A stretch of 64,000 nucleotides of DNA. It comes from Rugosibacter aromaticivorans (lineage in GTDB: Bacteria; Pseudomonadota; Gammaproteobacteria; Burkholderiales; Rhodocyclaceae). The position numbers were made by a program, and so were the translations under genes. Under the pieces are notes generated by a model that saw only the letters and a program-made list of their open reading frames with translations, was not told where the DNA came from and did not search any database. Shown here piece by piece: positions 26,379 through 35,147 of the stretch. The first letter of the stretch is position 1. The number at the start of each line of letters is the position of its first letter. The DNA lies in contig NZ_CP010554.1 in the NCBI RefSeq assembly GCF_000934545.1, forward strand, positions 2,232,001-2,296,000, read 5' to 3'.

Positions 26379-27443
26379 GCGCGCATAAAAACGATTGATA
26401 CAACGCGTGGCATGTTGATGCTATACATTGTCTTCATTATTCATGGGCTATTTTGGCTACATCTGCTTCCACAATCCATCAGCTCTTTATTGCTGTTTGA
26501 GATGCCCGCAATCTTTATCGTTTCCGGCTACTCATATTATTTGTATGAACAGTCAAAAAGCGGCCAGGCGATGCAACATCCGAATATAAAAGCCTACGGC
26601 TTGTTTCTCGCCGCACGATGTACACGAATTCTTTTACCCTACATGGTGTATGCGATTTTTTGCATTCTCTATGTGTATGCCATGTCATTTATCGGCGACG
26701 GTGTGACAGTCTCACTGCTCGATTTAACACGCGTCTGGTTAAACCCGGTGAAGGCAGGTCAGGGGTTTTCTACTGGCATGCTCAATTGGCATTTGTGGTT
26801 TATTCCTGTTTTTTTGATTGTCACTGCTGCCATGCCTGTCGTGACAAAGTTTCGTCCGTTCAAGAGCCCTCATTTATTGATTCTGATGCTCGGGATTACG
26901 CTTTTTGAGGTTCTTCTCTCTGAGGTGCACCTACCTGCCAGAAACATTGAGAACCTGATCAAACAATCTGCATTTTATTTGATTTTCTCGTTATTTGGCT
27001 ATTATCTTGCGCACTCAAAAGAGTACTTCCGCCGAGTCAACTTCTTGACGATTGCATTCGTTTCACTCGCGCTGCTTGTCGGCGTGGTCATTGCTGGCAA
27101 TGACATTCAGCTGCTGGATATGCAAGTCAATAAATTCCCACCGAACGAATTGTTTTTCTTGTTCTCATGCCTCTGGATCTCTTTATTTTTATTTATCGCA
27201 TTCAACAAACCACGCGTTGTTGCATGGTTTGAAAAGTTTGGTGATGCCCCCTGGCTGAAGCCTTTCATCACCTCGGGATACTCAATTTATCTCTGGCAAG
27301 GCGCTGGCTATACCATCGCCACGTTAGCCGGAAAGCAGCTCGACATACCCATCCTTGCCGTTTGGCTCTTGGCACTGGTAATGTCTGTTGCCTTTGGGCT
27401 GCTTGCCTCGCCTGCCGAGCGTGTAAAAATTCGTTTTAAATAA
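26376..27443 (+). CDS. Acyltransferase family 3 membrane protein
   Basis: 355 residues with about ten hydrophobic segments. The N-terminal pattern RIKTIDTTRGMLMLYIVFIIHGLFW is that of acyltransferase 3 proteins (RxxDxxRG followed by a histidine in the first helix). Such enzymes acetylate sugars of surface polysaccharides across the membrane. The start is TTG (see the adjacent ribosome binding site). AT-richer than its neighbours. A second member of the family is at 30.6-31.8 kb. Confidence 0.85.
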   Translation: MARIKTIDTTRGMLMLYIVFIIHGLFWLHLLPQSISSLLLFEMPAIFIVSGYSYYLYEQSKSGQAMQHPNIKAYGLFLAARCTRILLPYMVYAIFCILYVYAMSFIGDGVTVSLLDLTRVWLNPVKAGQGFSTGMLNWHLWFIPVFLIVTAAMPVVTKFRPFKSPHLLILMLGITLFEVLLSEVHLPARNIENLIKQSAFYLIFSLFGYYLAHSKEYFRRVNFLTIAFVSLALLVGVVIAGNDIQLLDMQVNKFPPNELFFLFSCLWISLFLFIAFNKPRVVAWFEKFGDAPWLKPFITSGYSIYLWQGAGYTIATLAGKQLDIPILAVWLLALVMSVAFGLLASPAERVKIRFK

Positions 27444-27533
27444 AACGCAGACGCGGGCGTTCACTCGTCTTTCAGGCATAGGTGAACTGCATATAATCAC
27501 CCCCACTCCCCCACCTCTTGATCCGGCTGCATT

Positions 27534-28973
27534 ATGACCTTAGTGACCTCAGACACCGACCGTTCCGTGCCGTTATTCGTTGATCTCGATGGCACACTCA
27601 TCAAGACGGATCTACTGGCGGAAAGTGCGCTGGCACTGGTCAAACAAGCGCCGTGGATGATCTTTGTCATGGGTATCTGGCTGTTGCGCGGCAAGGCCCA
27701 TCTGAAAGCCCGCATCGCCGAGCGCGTTAGCCTGGAGATCGACACACTGCCGCTACAAAATGAGTTCGTTGCCTACCTGCGAGCACAGCATGCATCAGGG
27801 CGCGCCATTCACCTCGCCACGGCCTCGGACGCCTGTCTTGCGCAACCCGTAGCGGATCGTCTCGGCCTTTTTCAGAGCGTGCTATGCAGCGATGGCAAAC
27901 GCAATTTGCGCAGCGAAGTCAAATTGGCCGCAATATTGAAAATCACTAACGGTTCCCCTTTCGATTATGCGGGCAACGCCAGGGCCGACTTTCCCATCTG
28001 GGCCCGTGCGCGCCAAGCCATTGTGGTAAACCCCGGTTCAGGCGTAGCGCATGGCGCACGACAACGCACGGAAGTCACCCAGATTTTTGATGATAGACCC
28101 CCGCTGTGGCGTATCTGGTTAAAACAAACGCGCCTGCACCAGTGGATGAAAAATCTGCTGATTGGTGTGCCTCTGCTGACTTCCCACGCGTTCAACACCA
28201 GCAACCTGATGGCTGTTGCGCTGGCATTTATTGCCTTCGGCCTTGTCGCGTCTGCGACCTACATGCTTAATGACCTGCTTGATCTCGCCAGTGACCGCAG
28301 GCATCCCCGCAAGTGTCGACGGCCCTTCGCTGCGGGTAATCTGGGCATCGTGCCAGGCTGCATTGGCATGGTTCTGTTGCTGCTCGGCGGCCTGTTTCTC
28401 GCCGCCAGCATCTCGCTGTGGTTTTTGTTGGCACTGTTGAGTTACCTCGCGCTCACGCTGTCGTACTCACTCTACTTCAAGACCTATGTGCTGATCGACG
28501 TGCTCTTGCTCGCTCTGCTTTATACGGTACGCATCATTGCTGGTGCGATTGTCATCAACGTTGATATCTCTTCATGGCTGCTAGCCTTCTCGATGTTCAC
28601 CTTCCTTAGCCTGGCGTTGGTCAAGCGCGGGGCAGAACTGGTCACCATGGAAAAACTTGAACGCGAGGGTGCCAAAGGCCGGGATTATCAGCTCAGCGAT
28701 GCTCAAGCCATTAGCAGCATGGGTATCTCGGCTGGATACCTCGCCGCACTAGTGCTGGCGCTGTATGTGGACAGCCCGGCCGTGATTGGCCATTACAGCC
28801 ACCCACGCCTGCTGTGGTTACTTTGCCCGTTGATGTTGTACTGGACTTCCCGATTGTGGATCAAAACCTCGCGTGGCGAAATGCACGACGACCCACTGGT
28901 ATTCAGCCTGCGTGATCGCGGCAGCTGGATTGTCTTTGTTGCCATGGCCATCGTCACATTTATCGCTATCTGA
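27534..28973 (+). CDS. HAD phosphatase-UbiA prenyltransferase fusion
   Basis: 479 residues. Residues 1-190 form a HAD-like domain with PLFVDLDGTLIKTD. Residues ~195-479 form a UbiA-type integral membrane prenyltransferase with LNDLLDLASDRRHPRKCRRP, the DxxxD prenyl-diphosphate site. The closest characterised relatives of the second half are decaprenyl-phosphate 5-phosphoribosyltransferases (DprE pathway, Rv3806c type). Those make polyprenyl-phosphoribose and then need removal of the 5-phosphate, which the HAD domain could do. Inference: it makes a lipid-linked pentose donor for the GT39-like enzyme encoded next. Confidence 0.85.
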   Translation: MTLVTSDTDRSVPLFVDLDGTLIKTDLLAESALALVKQAPWMIFVMGIWLLRGKAHLKARIAERVSLEIDTLPLQNEFVAYLRAQHASGRAIHLATASDACLAQPVADRLGLFQSVLCSDGKRNLRSEVKLAAILKITNGSPFDYAGNARADFPIWARARQAIVVNPGSGVAHGARQRTEVTQIFDDRPPLWRIWLKQTRLHQWMKNLLIGVPLLTSHAFNTSNLMAVALAFIAFGLVASATYMLNDLLDLASDRRHPRKCRRPFAAGNLGIVPGCIGMVLLLLGGLFLAASISLWFLLALLSYLALTLSYSLYFKTYVLIDVLLLALLYTVRIIAGAIVINVDISSWLLAFSMFTFLSLALVKRGAELVTMEKLEREGAKGRDYQLSDAQAISSMGISAGYLAALVLALYVDSPAVIGHYSHPRLLWLLCPLMLYWTSRLWIKTSRGEMHDDPLVFSLRDRGSWIVFVAMAIVTFIAI

Positions 28974-29025
28974 GGTTGTTATCGCGACAACTCAAATATC
29001 AACCACTCATGAAAGCGAACCTCTG

Positions 29026-30624
29026 ATGGACTTGCTCACATCGCATCTCCCTGATCCAGCCCTGTCAAAAAAGACGATACCAGGGTGGATGTGGGGGCTC
29101 GCTGCCCTCCTGATTACTTCACTCGCACTAGTGCTTCGATACAGGGCACTTGGCGTTGATGGCCTGTGGCAAGACGAAGTGTTCGGTGCGTCCTTTGCTA
29201 ACCTGAATCCCCTGGAAGTGATCGTCGCCGTTCTCCGTTTTGACATTCACCCTCCTTTCTACTACTTGCAGTTGAAGCTGTGGAGCTTGCCTTCAGTCAC
29301 GGATGGATGGCTCCTCGCGAATTCGGTGGCCTGGAGCATGGGAGCTCTATTGGCGGCAGCCTATGGTGTATATCGCCTTGCTGGGCCTGCCACCGCGCTA
29401 TTGGCGGCAACTCTCCTCGCTGTCTCGGGTAGCGAAATCTACTACGCTACAGAGCTGCGCATGTACGCAATGATTTCCTGTTTAACCGTGATTGGCTGGA
29501 TTCGTGCAGAACGATGGATCGACAGCCCCGAGCTGAGAAACGCAGTTTGGTTAGTGGTTGTGCTGGGCGTCCTTGCCGGTACGCACAGTTCCGCCTTTGT
29601 TCCCGTTTCATCCGTCCTGCTCTACGCATTGCTGGGCCGCTGGAGTCACTTTGGCTTCAAGGGGCTCATTCGCTCCTGGGACGTTATCTTGAGCGTGGGT
29701 ATCCTGCTTGCCCCTTGGCTAGCCAATGCCAGCATGCGCTCGGTTTCGCATACCGGCATTCCAACCTTCGGGGCTGTCGTCAAGACGCTTTCGGGTTGGA
29801 TTCTTGGTTATGGCACCCTCGAAATTCCAGGCACCATTCGCTTGGTGATGGCCCTGGCCATTATGGGGTTCGTCGCGCTCGCGCTGATGTTTGGGAATCG
29901 GACAACCCGGCATACTCTGTTGTCCTTCGTGGTCTGGCCAGTTCTGATACTGGCGATCGTGTCATTGGTCGTTCGCCCGGTGTGGATTGACCGCGCGGTT
30001 GCCTTTTGTGCACCCTTTCTCGCGCTGTCCGCAGCCCTACTATGGCATTCTCTATACTCGAGAAATCAAGGCACGTCGCGGCAGCATCCCATGATCTTGA
30101 TCGGTTTCATCGGTATCTTCTGCGCCGCATTAGTGGCCGTTGCCTGGGGCCAAGCCGGACTACCGCGCAAGATGCAATACCGGGAAGCGGCACTGTTCAT
30201 TGCCCAAGCCAACACCGAACGGCTCCCGATTTACGTGCCAGTCAACGTCGCGTTTTGGGGCATGGCCAGATATCTTCAAGGCCCAAGCTGGGGAAATCTC
30301 CTCGAGATTCAAGATCCTGTCAGAGCCGACGGATCAGAAACTTGGACACGGATTTATGCTCGTCTCGGAACCACGTGGCTCACACGCCTGGGGCTGGTGC
30401 CGAAGACCCGCGAACTTGTCACCCAAAACGGCGCAATGTGGATAGGCTTTAGCCCGCTGCCAAGCACGGTTACATCTGCCGGCTTCTGGGAGGTTGGCAA
30501 CAACGATTTGCTAAAAGATGGCGCTGGATGTGCCTCGGCCACGCGAGAAGAACTCCGACAGTTTCGCGGGGTAGTCGTGCTTCGTTGCAGCGCAACGCAC
30601 AGTGAGGCGAGTCGCAGCCATTGA
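29026..30624 (+). CDS. GT39/ArnT-like membrane glycosyltransferase
   Basis: 532 residues with a hydrophobic N-terminal two thirds (about 10-12 membrane segments). The first periplasmic loop carries GLWQDEVFGASFANL, the acidic pair typical of GT-C enzymes using polyprenyl-phosphate donors. The C-terminal ~120 residues look soluble. The GT-C fold and the adjacent UbiA fusion suggest that it transfers a sugar from a lipid-phosphate donor on the periplasmic face. ATG at 29026 was chosen because the longer upstream frame overlaps the previous gene. It converges with the acyltransferase at 30629 with a 4-base gap. Confidence 0.82.
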   Translation: MDLLTSHLPDPALSKKTIPGWMWGLAALLITSLALVLRYRALGVDGLWQDEVFGASFANLNPLEVIVAVLRFDIHPPFYYLQLKLWSLPSVTDGWLLANSVAWSMGALLAAAYGVYRLAGPATALLAATLLAVSGSEIYYATELRMYAMISCLTVIGWIRAERWIDSPELRNAVWLVVVLGVLAGTHSSAFVPVSSVLLYALLGRWSHFGFKGLIRSWDVILSVGILLAPWLANASMRSVSHTGIPTFGAVVKTLSGWILGYGTLEIPGTIRLVMALAIMGFVALALMFGNRTTRHTLLSFVVWPVLILAIVSLVVRPVWIDRAVAFCAPFLALSAALLWHSLYSRNQGTSRQHPMILIGFIGIFCAALVAVAWGQAGLPRKMQYREAALFIAQANTERLPIYVPVNVAFWGMARYLQGPSWGNLLEIQDPVRADGSETWTRIYARLGTTWLTRLGLVPKTRELVTQNGAMWIGFSPLPSTVTSAGFWEVGNNDLLKDGAGCASATREELRQFRGVVVLRCSATHSEASRSH

Positions 30625-30628
30625 CGGC

Positions 30629-31762
30629 TCAACTCTGTGTGGATTTATCGTGGCTTGATCGGTTTTTTATCAATCGTGAACCGAACTGAATGCAAGGATC
30701 TTCAACCCAGCGTTTGGTGAGCCCCGCAACCCAATACGTGGCCAGCACGGCAACTCCAAAATGTACCAGCGCTTTCAGGTTGGGATATTCCGTCAATAAA
30801 CCGCTACCGTGATTGAAGCTGTAATCGATGACATTCATGAAAAGAAAGTGCACCACATACATGGAGAATGAACGGCGGCCAATTTCGCCGAGCCAGACTG
30901 TCTTGAATTTGAGCCGTGCCACGAATGCAGCAAGAACGACAAAAGCCACGGCATAAGCAGCCAATACCAGAAACGGGATATTAGCAACGACGATCGAGCT
31001 GATGTGATAGCCAATCATTCCCGACAAGAAAAGCAGCAGCATGAGCACGGGGAAAGGGAGCCTGGCAATGACTGGAAAAAAATAAAACCCCAGCATGCCG
31101 ATAATGAAAATATGCAGCTGGTTGGCAATATTGAAATACAAGAATGCACTGCTGACGGTTGATTGTCCGAACCACCCTTGAACCAGGGAGATGAGCACAT
31201 AACAGCCGGCGATGAGCAACACACTCAGCAAGAACGGTCGCTTGATCTTTCGATACAGCAAAAACAGACAAGGGAAAAGCACATAAAACGCTACCTCTGT
31301 GCCAATAGACCAGCCACCGGGAACAATGTTGTTGTACGCCTCGGGGAAAAACCCGTGAATGAAAACGATGTTGGTCAGCACGTTCGTCACCGTGTATTGA
31401 GGCAGCGGGCCGAACAATCCATTCTGGGTATAGTTTTTTGCAAAAGACCAGAAGAAATACAAAACGATCCCAACGTAGTACATCGGGGCAATACGAAAAT
31501 ATCGTCGAACAGCATATTTCATCAGCCAGCGGGGCTTGCCGTAGTTATTTTCCAGCGACATACAGAGCGTCATGGCGGAGGCAACAAAAAACAACTGCAC
31601 GCCATAACCACCGAAACCGAATATCGTCTTGACCAGCGACTCGCTGCCTTTCAGCCCGTGGCTCGCATGCACTGCGATCACCATCAGAATGGCGATGCCA
31701 CGCAGAACGTCGATCCATGGGTAGCGGTATTGCGCGTCAATATTGTAGCCGCCTAAACTCAC
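30629..31762 (-). CDS. Acyltransferase family 3 (OafA/YrhL-like)
   Basis: 377 residues, about ten membrane segments. The N-terminal signature YRYPWIDVLRGIAILMVIAV and the following HASHG fit OafA-type O-acetyltransferases; another conserved motif is MYYVGIVLYFFW. It should O-acylate a sugar of the exopolysaccharide. It is the last gene of the long minus-strand operon that begins near 53.0 kb, 3 bases downstream of the pyruvyl transferase stop. Confidence 0.88.
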   Translation of the reverse strand: MSLGGYNIDAQYRYPWIDVLRGIAILMVIAVHASHGLKGSESLVKTIFGFGGYGVQLFFVASAMTLCMSLENNYGKPRWLMKYAVRRYFRIAPMYYVGIVLYFFWSFAKNYTQNGLFGPLPQYTVTNVLTNIVFIHGFFPEAYNNIVPGGWSIGTEVAFYVLFPCLFLLYRKIKRPFLLSVLLIAGCYVLISLVQGWFGQSTVSSAFLYFNIANQLHIFIIGMLGFYFFPVIARLPFPVLMLLLFLSGMIGYHISSIVVANIPFLVLAAYAVAFVVLAAFVARLKFKTVWLGEIGRRSFSMYVVHFLFMNVIDYSFNHGSGLLTEYPNLKALVHFGVAVLATYWVAGLTKRWVEDPCIQFGSRLIKNRSSHDKSTQS

Positions 31763-31765
31763 ACG

Positions 31766-32992
31766 CTAATCCTGCCCAACAAGACTAATTACTCTGCTCA
31801 AAAACCGCTCTTGCTCAGCCAAGAGATCAGTGCGCCGTTCAGCGATAGTAGCTTTTACTTCCTGAAGAGAGCAGCGCATCCTATCCATTGAATATCGCAA
31901 GCGCTCATGGTTAAGTTGATTCCACGGAATGGAATACTCGGACAAATTAAATAGTTCAAAAAATGCTGCACTTTTCAAATCGTAGGCAATATTGATAGCA
32001 GGAGTCCCCACACTGAAAGCCAAGATAGACGAATGCAGCATTTGGCTCACCACAAAATCCATGGATCGGTATCCTTCAGACAAGACTTTCGGTAAACCAT
32101 CTACCAGCCGAAGATGAAGCCCCCGCCGCCTTAGATACTCGACGACCGGATATTCCAGGTTGTCATGGAGGAAATAAGAAAGCTCTTTCGCGCTTTTCGA
32201 TTCCAATTCAAAGAAAATTGGCTCAAGAACGGGCATCACTTGCTCAAGTATCTTCAGCGCTCGCCAGCCATGAGCCGCGACATTGATTCCCACTTCACCG
32301 TTAGATTCACCACTTCTTATCGAGAGGCTGGACGGTGTCTCATCTAAACCCAGGAAAAGCGCTGGATCACCGGTAAGTACAGAATCTCTTTTAGCGGCCC
32401 TCTGGAAGAGCTGCTGCGTAGGCAAGTCTCTTACACTAATCTCGGACACCACATTAGAAAAATAATTGAGGTAATTTTTTGTCTCTGTCGGTAACGTGGT
32501 GAATGCGTCCACATCAATCGTCTTTTCATACATCAACCGATTCAATCCGATTCCATACGCCACAATCGGGACCGTAATGTCCTTAAGAAATTCAATATCT
32601 TTTTTACGGTGATTAAGGAATCCTCCTGAATCGAGAAAAATATACCCGCCGCCACCAATTACAAATAAATCGAATTCATCATTTATCCAAGAGACTGACG
32701 TCGGTGAAAGAGAGTCCCACCCTGCCACAGTTATTTCGCAACCATCTTCTCGGAAGGCGCGAACTAAACTTTCTTTTACAGCTGTACCGATAGCTATATC
32801 CCCCCTGTTCGATGACAGCGTACGGATATGGTGATAATCACTTAAACAGAGTTTCCCGGAACGGACCGACTTTTCAATTTCCCAATGGCGCTTAAGAAAT
32901 GACTTGGCCTCCTGAAAAACCCCTCTCTTTACGGGTAAAAATGCTTGGGTCTCAGGCACTGGAACATAAAGCAAAACTCTAATTAAATTCAT
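31766..32992 (-). CDS. Polysaccharide pyruvyl transferase family protein
   Basis: 408 residues. It has the family pattern in order: NRGDIAIGTAVKESLVRAFR, FDLFVIGGGGYIF, VAYGIGLNRL, ISVRDLPTQQLF, VLTGDPALFLGL and the C-terminal MDFVVSQMLHSSILAFSVGT. It would transfer pyruvate from phosphoenolpyruvate to a sugar. Markedly AT-richer than the core genes at 39-53 kb, as is the FemAB-like gene upstream, so this part of the operon appears to be a variable block. It differs clearly from the paralogue at 23 kb. Confidence 0.87.
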   Translation of the reverse strand: MNLIRVLLYVPVPETQAFLPVKRGVFQEAKSFLKRHWEIEKSVRSGKLCLSDYHHIRTLSSNRGDIAIGTAVKESLVRAFREDGCEITVAGWDSLSPTSVSWINDEFDLFVIGGGGYIFLDSGGFLNHRKKDIEFLKDITVPIVAYGIGLNRLMYEKTIDVDAFTTLPTETKNYLNYFSNVVSEISVRDLPTQQLFQRAAKRDSVLTGDPALFLGLDETPSSLSIRSGESNGEVGINVAAHGWRALKILEQVMPVLEPIFFELESKSAKELSYFLHDNLEYPVVEYLRRRGLHLRLVDGLPKVLSEGYRSMDFVVSQMLHSSILAFSVGTPAINIAYDLKSAAFFELFNLSEYSIPWNQLNHERLRYSMDRMRCSLQEVKATIAERRTDLLAEQERFLSRVISLVGQD

Positions 32993-33015
32993 AATAAATA
33001 TGATATGCGAAATTA

Positions 33016-34065
33016 TTAAGTGGTCGAGCTATACAGCTTTTCCAAACGCCACTTTATCGCTGCACTGGCTTTCGACATGAGCCCACCGACAGATACTGTG
33101 TTGATAAAAGCCTTGAAATTCGTGTACTCATCAGTCGCAAACATTCTTTTGTAGTCTGCGTCCCCTTCACCAAAGTCGATTAACTGTAACGCATTCTCCG
33201 GCATATGATTAATGATGTTTTCAAGCAGCAATAATCCGGGAGAAAATGGGCGAAAAGCTTCCGAATAAATTGGAAACCAATAATGTAGTAACGAACCATT
33301 TCTAATACCCAGGTGAGAGGCAACCCATTTATCACCAACATATAGTTCTGATAAGAACAATTTGCAGTATGTAGAATCAATTTTCCTAAGAATATGCATA
33401 AGCTTGGCTGGAAATGGGTCAAGAAAAATATCTTTCGCGTTGGTTTTTTTGTACTGACGTCGCTTTTGCTCAATCACAAAGTCAACTTGATCCTCCGTGA
33501 CTAAGTCACTTTCAAAAAATGAAAGCTCACCATACTCTTTAACTATTTTTCGACGCCGATTTGCTAGATTTGCAATTCTTTGTTTGTGCAAAGCATGGCG
33601 GCTTTCCCAATAATCGGCGACTGACGCACCAATATTCAATATTCGATCGACCTCTGAACTCTGAAGATCACACCCCGTAGCACCCCATAAAGTTAAAGGT
33701 GAATGATCGAAAAATACACTATTGAATCTAGTTAGTAAGCTCTCAGGCAAAACCAGCAGTTCATCTTTCGCAAGCACTCCCATACAGTCAGACATATTTC
33801 CTCCGACACGATTCGCGGCAGAAAAGATACGATCCGATAAAGATCGATACTCGAAAGGAAATAAAAAGGAAAAATCGTTCGAACTGTAAAAGAATGCCAC
33901 ATTAACGTCTCTTCCGGCTTCTGCGCAAGCAAGTGAGAACTGGTAGCTCATAAAAGGGCTAATAGGTCTTTTTGCAGAGGACGACAGAGCAATCCAAAGA
34001 TCAACCTCTTCGTCAGAGAGGAGATTCACTTTGGTGATGCGACTTGAAAGATTTAGCGATGCCAT
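33016..34065 (-). CDS. FemAB/GNAT-like protein A
   Basis: About 349 residues. The C-terminal GNAT-like half has KWVASHLGIRNGSLLHYWFP and QLIDFGEGDADYKRMF, matching the GxGD...YK pattern of CelD/BcsL-like acyltransferases. ATG at 34065 was chosen because it overlaps the preceding stop as TGATG; the longer upstream frame lies inside the preceding gene. It is a distant paralogue of the next gene upstream (GHFGLRCYDMLHVWFPVY). AT-rich. Substrate unknown. Confidence 0.75.
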   Translation of the reverse strand: MASLNLSSRITKVNLLSDEEVDLWIALSSSAKRPISPFMSYQFSLACAEAGRDVNVAFFYSSNDFSFLFPFEYRSLSDRIFSAANRVGGNMSDCMGVLAKDELLVLPESLLTRFNSVFFDHSPLTLWGATGCDLQSSEVDRILNIGASVADYWESRHALHKQRIANLANRRRKIVKEYGELSFFESDLVTEDQVDFVIEQKRRQYKKTNAKDIFLDPFPAKLMHILRKIDSTYCKLFLSELYVGDKWVASHLGIRNGSLLHYWFPIYSEAFRPFSPGLLLLENIINHMPENALQLIDFGEGDADYKRMFATDEYTNFKAFINTVSVGGLMSKASAAIKWRLEKLYSSTT

Positions 34066-35147
34066 CACTGACCACTCCATCGGCTCATGCGCCAGAAAGT
34101 CCCAAGCGCAACGCGAACGCGCAAGCCCTTCCATCCCGCCACATGCCATAATCCACGTGTAAAACTGTGTTCTTCGTTAGCAAAATCACGCTTCGCCTGC
34201 GCATCACCCTCACCACGATCGAACACCCGAACGCCGCGATGTGAGGCTGCCGCAAGGAGATACTTGAACAAAACCCGCCCGGGTGAGTAGATGGAGTATT
34301 GTGGGCTGTACACCGGAAACCAGACGTGCAGCATGTCATAGCAGCGCAGCCCGAAGTGCCCTGCGATGATTTCTTTATCACAGCGCAGGGCAGATAAAAC
34401 TCCCTGGCAATTTTCTTCTTGTGACTGCAGAAGACGATTGAGCAACGCCACTTTCCGGCTATCAAACAACGGGGCTTGCCCTTTTCCTGTGCGGGTGTAT
34501 TGCGCTTTTTTTGATTCAATCAGCCAGGCCATATCGCTGGCTGGATTTTGCGAGGTCCATTCGAATGTTACGGGGCCGATTTCATTGATCAGCTTCTTTT
34601 CGCGACGCTCGGTGTCGTAGACCAATTTTTTGTCAGACTTGCGTAAATTCACCCAGTAATCGCTGGCGGGGGTTTCAAGCGAGGTGCCGAGCGAGGTGCA
34701 AAGCCATGTGCGCAGCCCCGTTCGCGGCTCTTCCCCGACCAGACCAAACCGCGACTGCGTTTCATCCAGATGAGAAAACAATACCGCGTTTACTCTTCCG
34801 TGCGTTGCTGCCAAAAGTTTTTCTATCCTGATATGCACACCGTCTGCTGCGATCAAACCAAAATAATCGGTCATCACATCGCCCACGGGCTCAAAAATTC
34901 CCACTTTCCCTCGCAGGCCAGCAATTCGTTGCAATGGCAAGAATCCGCAGGGGGTGTGGGTGTCATAGAGTACCAAGACAACCACATCGCCCCCCGTTTC
35001 AGCAACGACGCGCGCATAGCGGTGGCTCATGAAGGCACGCCGCAAATCATCAGCCAGAAGCAATTGGTCCCAAACGGCAACCTCTTCTGCCGTGAGTTCG
35101 TCAATGCGCCGGATATGAAGATTTTTATCGAGGGTGAATGACGTCAT
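34065..35147 (-). CDS. FemAB/GNAT-like protein B
   Basis: 360 residues. The N-terminal half has a FemAB-like arrangement (YDTERREKKLINEIGPVTFE). The C-terminal half contains IAGHFGLRCYDMLHVWFPVY and VRVFDRGEGDAQAKRDF, where the usual YK of the family is AK. Its stop overlaps the start of protein A, and its start overlaps the stop of the deacetylase gene upstream. Both proteins probably transfer an acyl or aminoacyl group to the glycan. GC content is close to the core operon, unlike protein A. Confidence 0.75.
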   Translation of the reverse strand: MTSFTLDKNLHIRRIDELTAEEVAVWDQLLLADDLRRAFMSHRYARVVAETGGDVVVLVLYDTHTPCGFLPLQRIAGLRGKVGIFEPVGDVMTDYFGLIAADGVHIRIEKLLAATHGRVNAVLFSHLDETQSRFGLVGEEPRTGLRTWLCTSLGTSLETPASDYWVNLRKSDKKLVYDTERREKKLINEIGPVTFEWTSQNPASDMAWLIESKKAQYTRTGKGQAPLFDSRKVALLNRLLQSQEENCQGVLSALRCDKEIIAGHFGLRCYDMLHVWFPVYSPQYSIYSPGRVLFKYLLAAASHRGVRVFDRGEGDAQAKRDFANEEHSFTRGLWHVAGWKGLRVRVALGTFWRMSRWSGQ

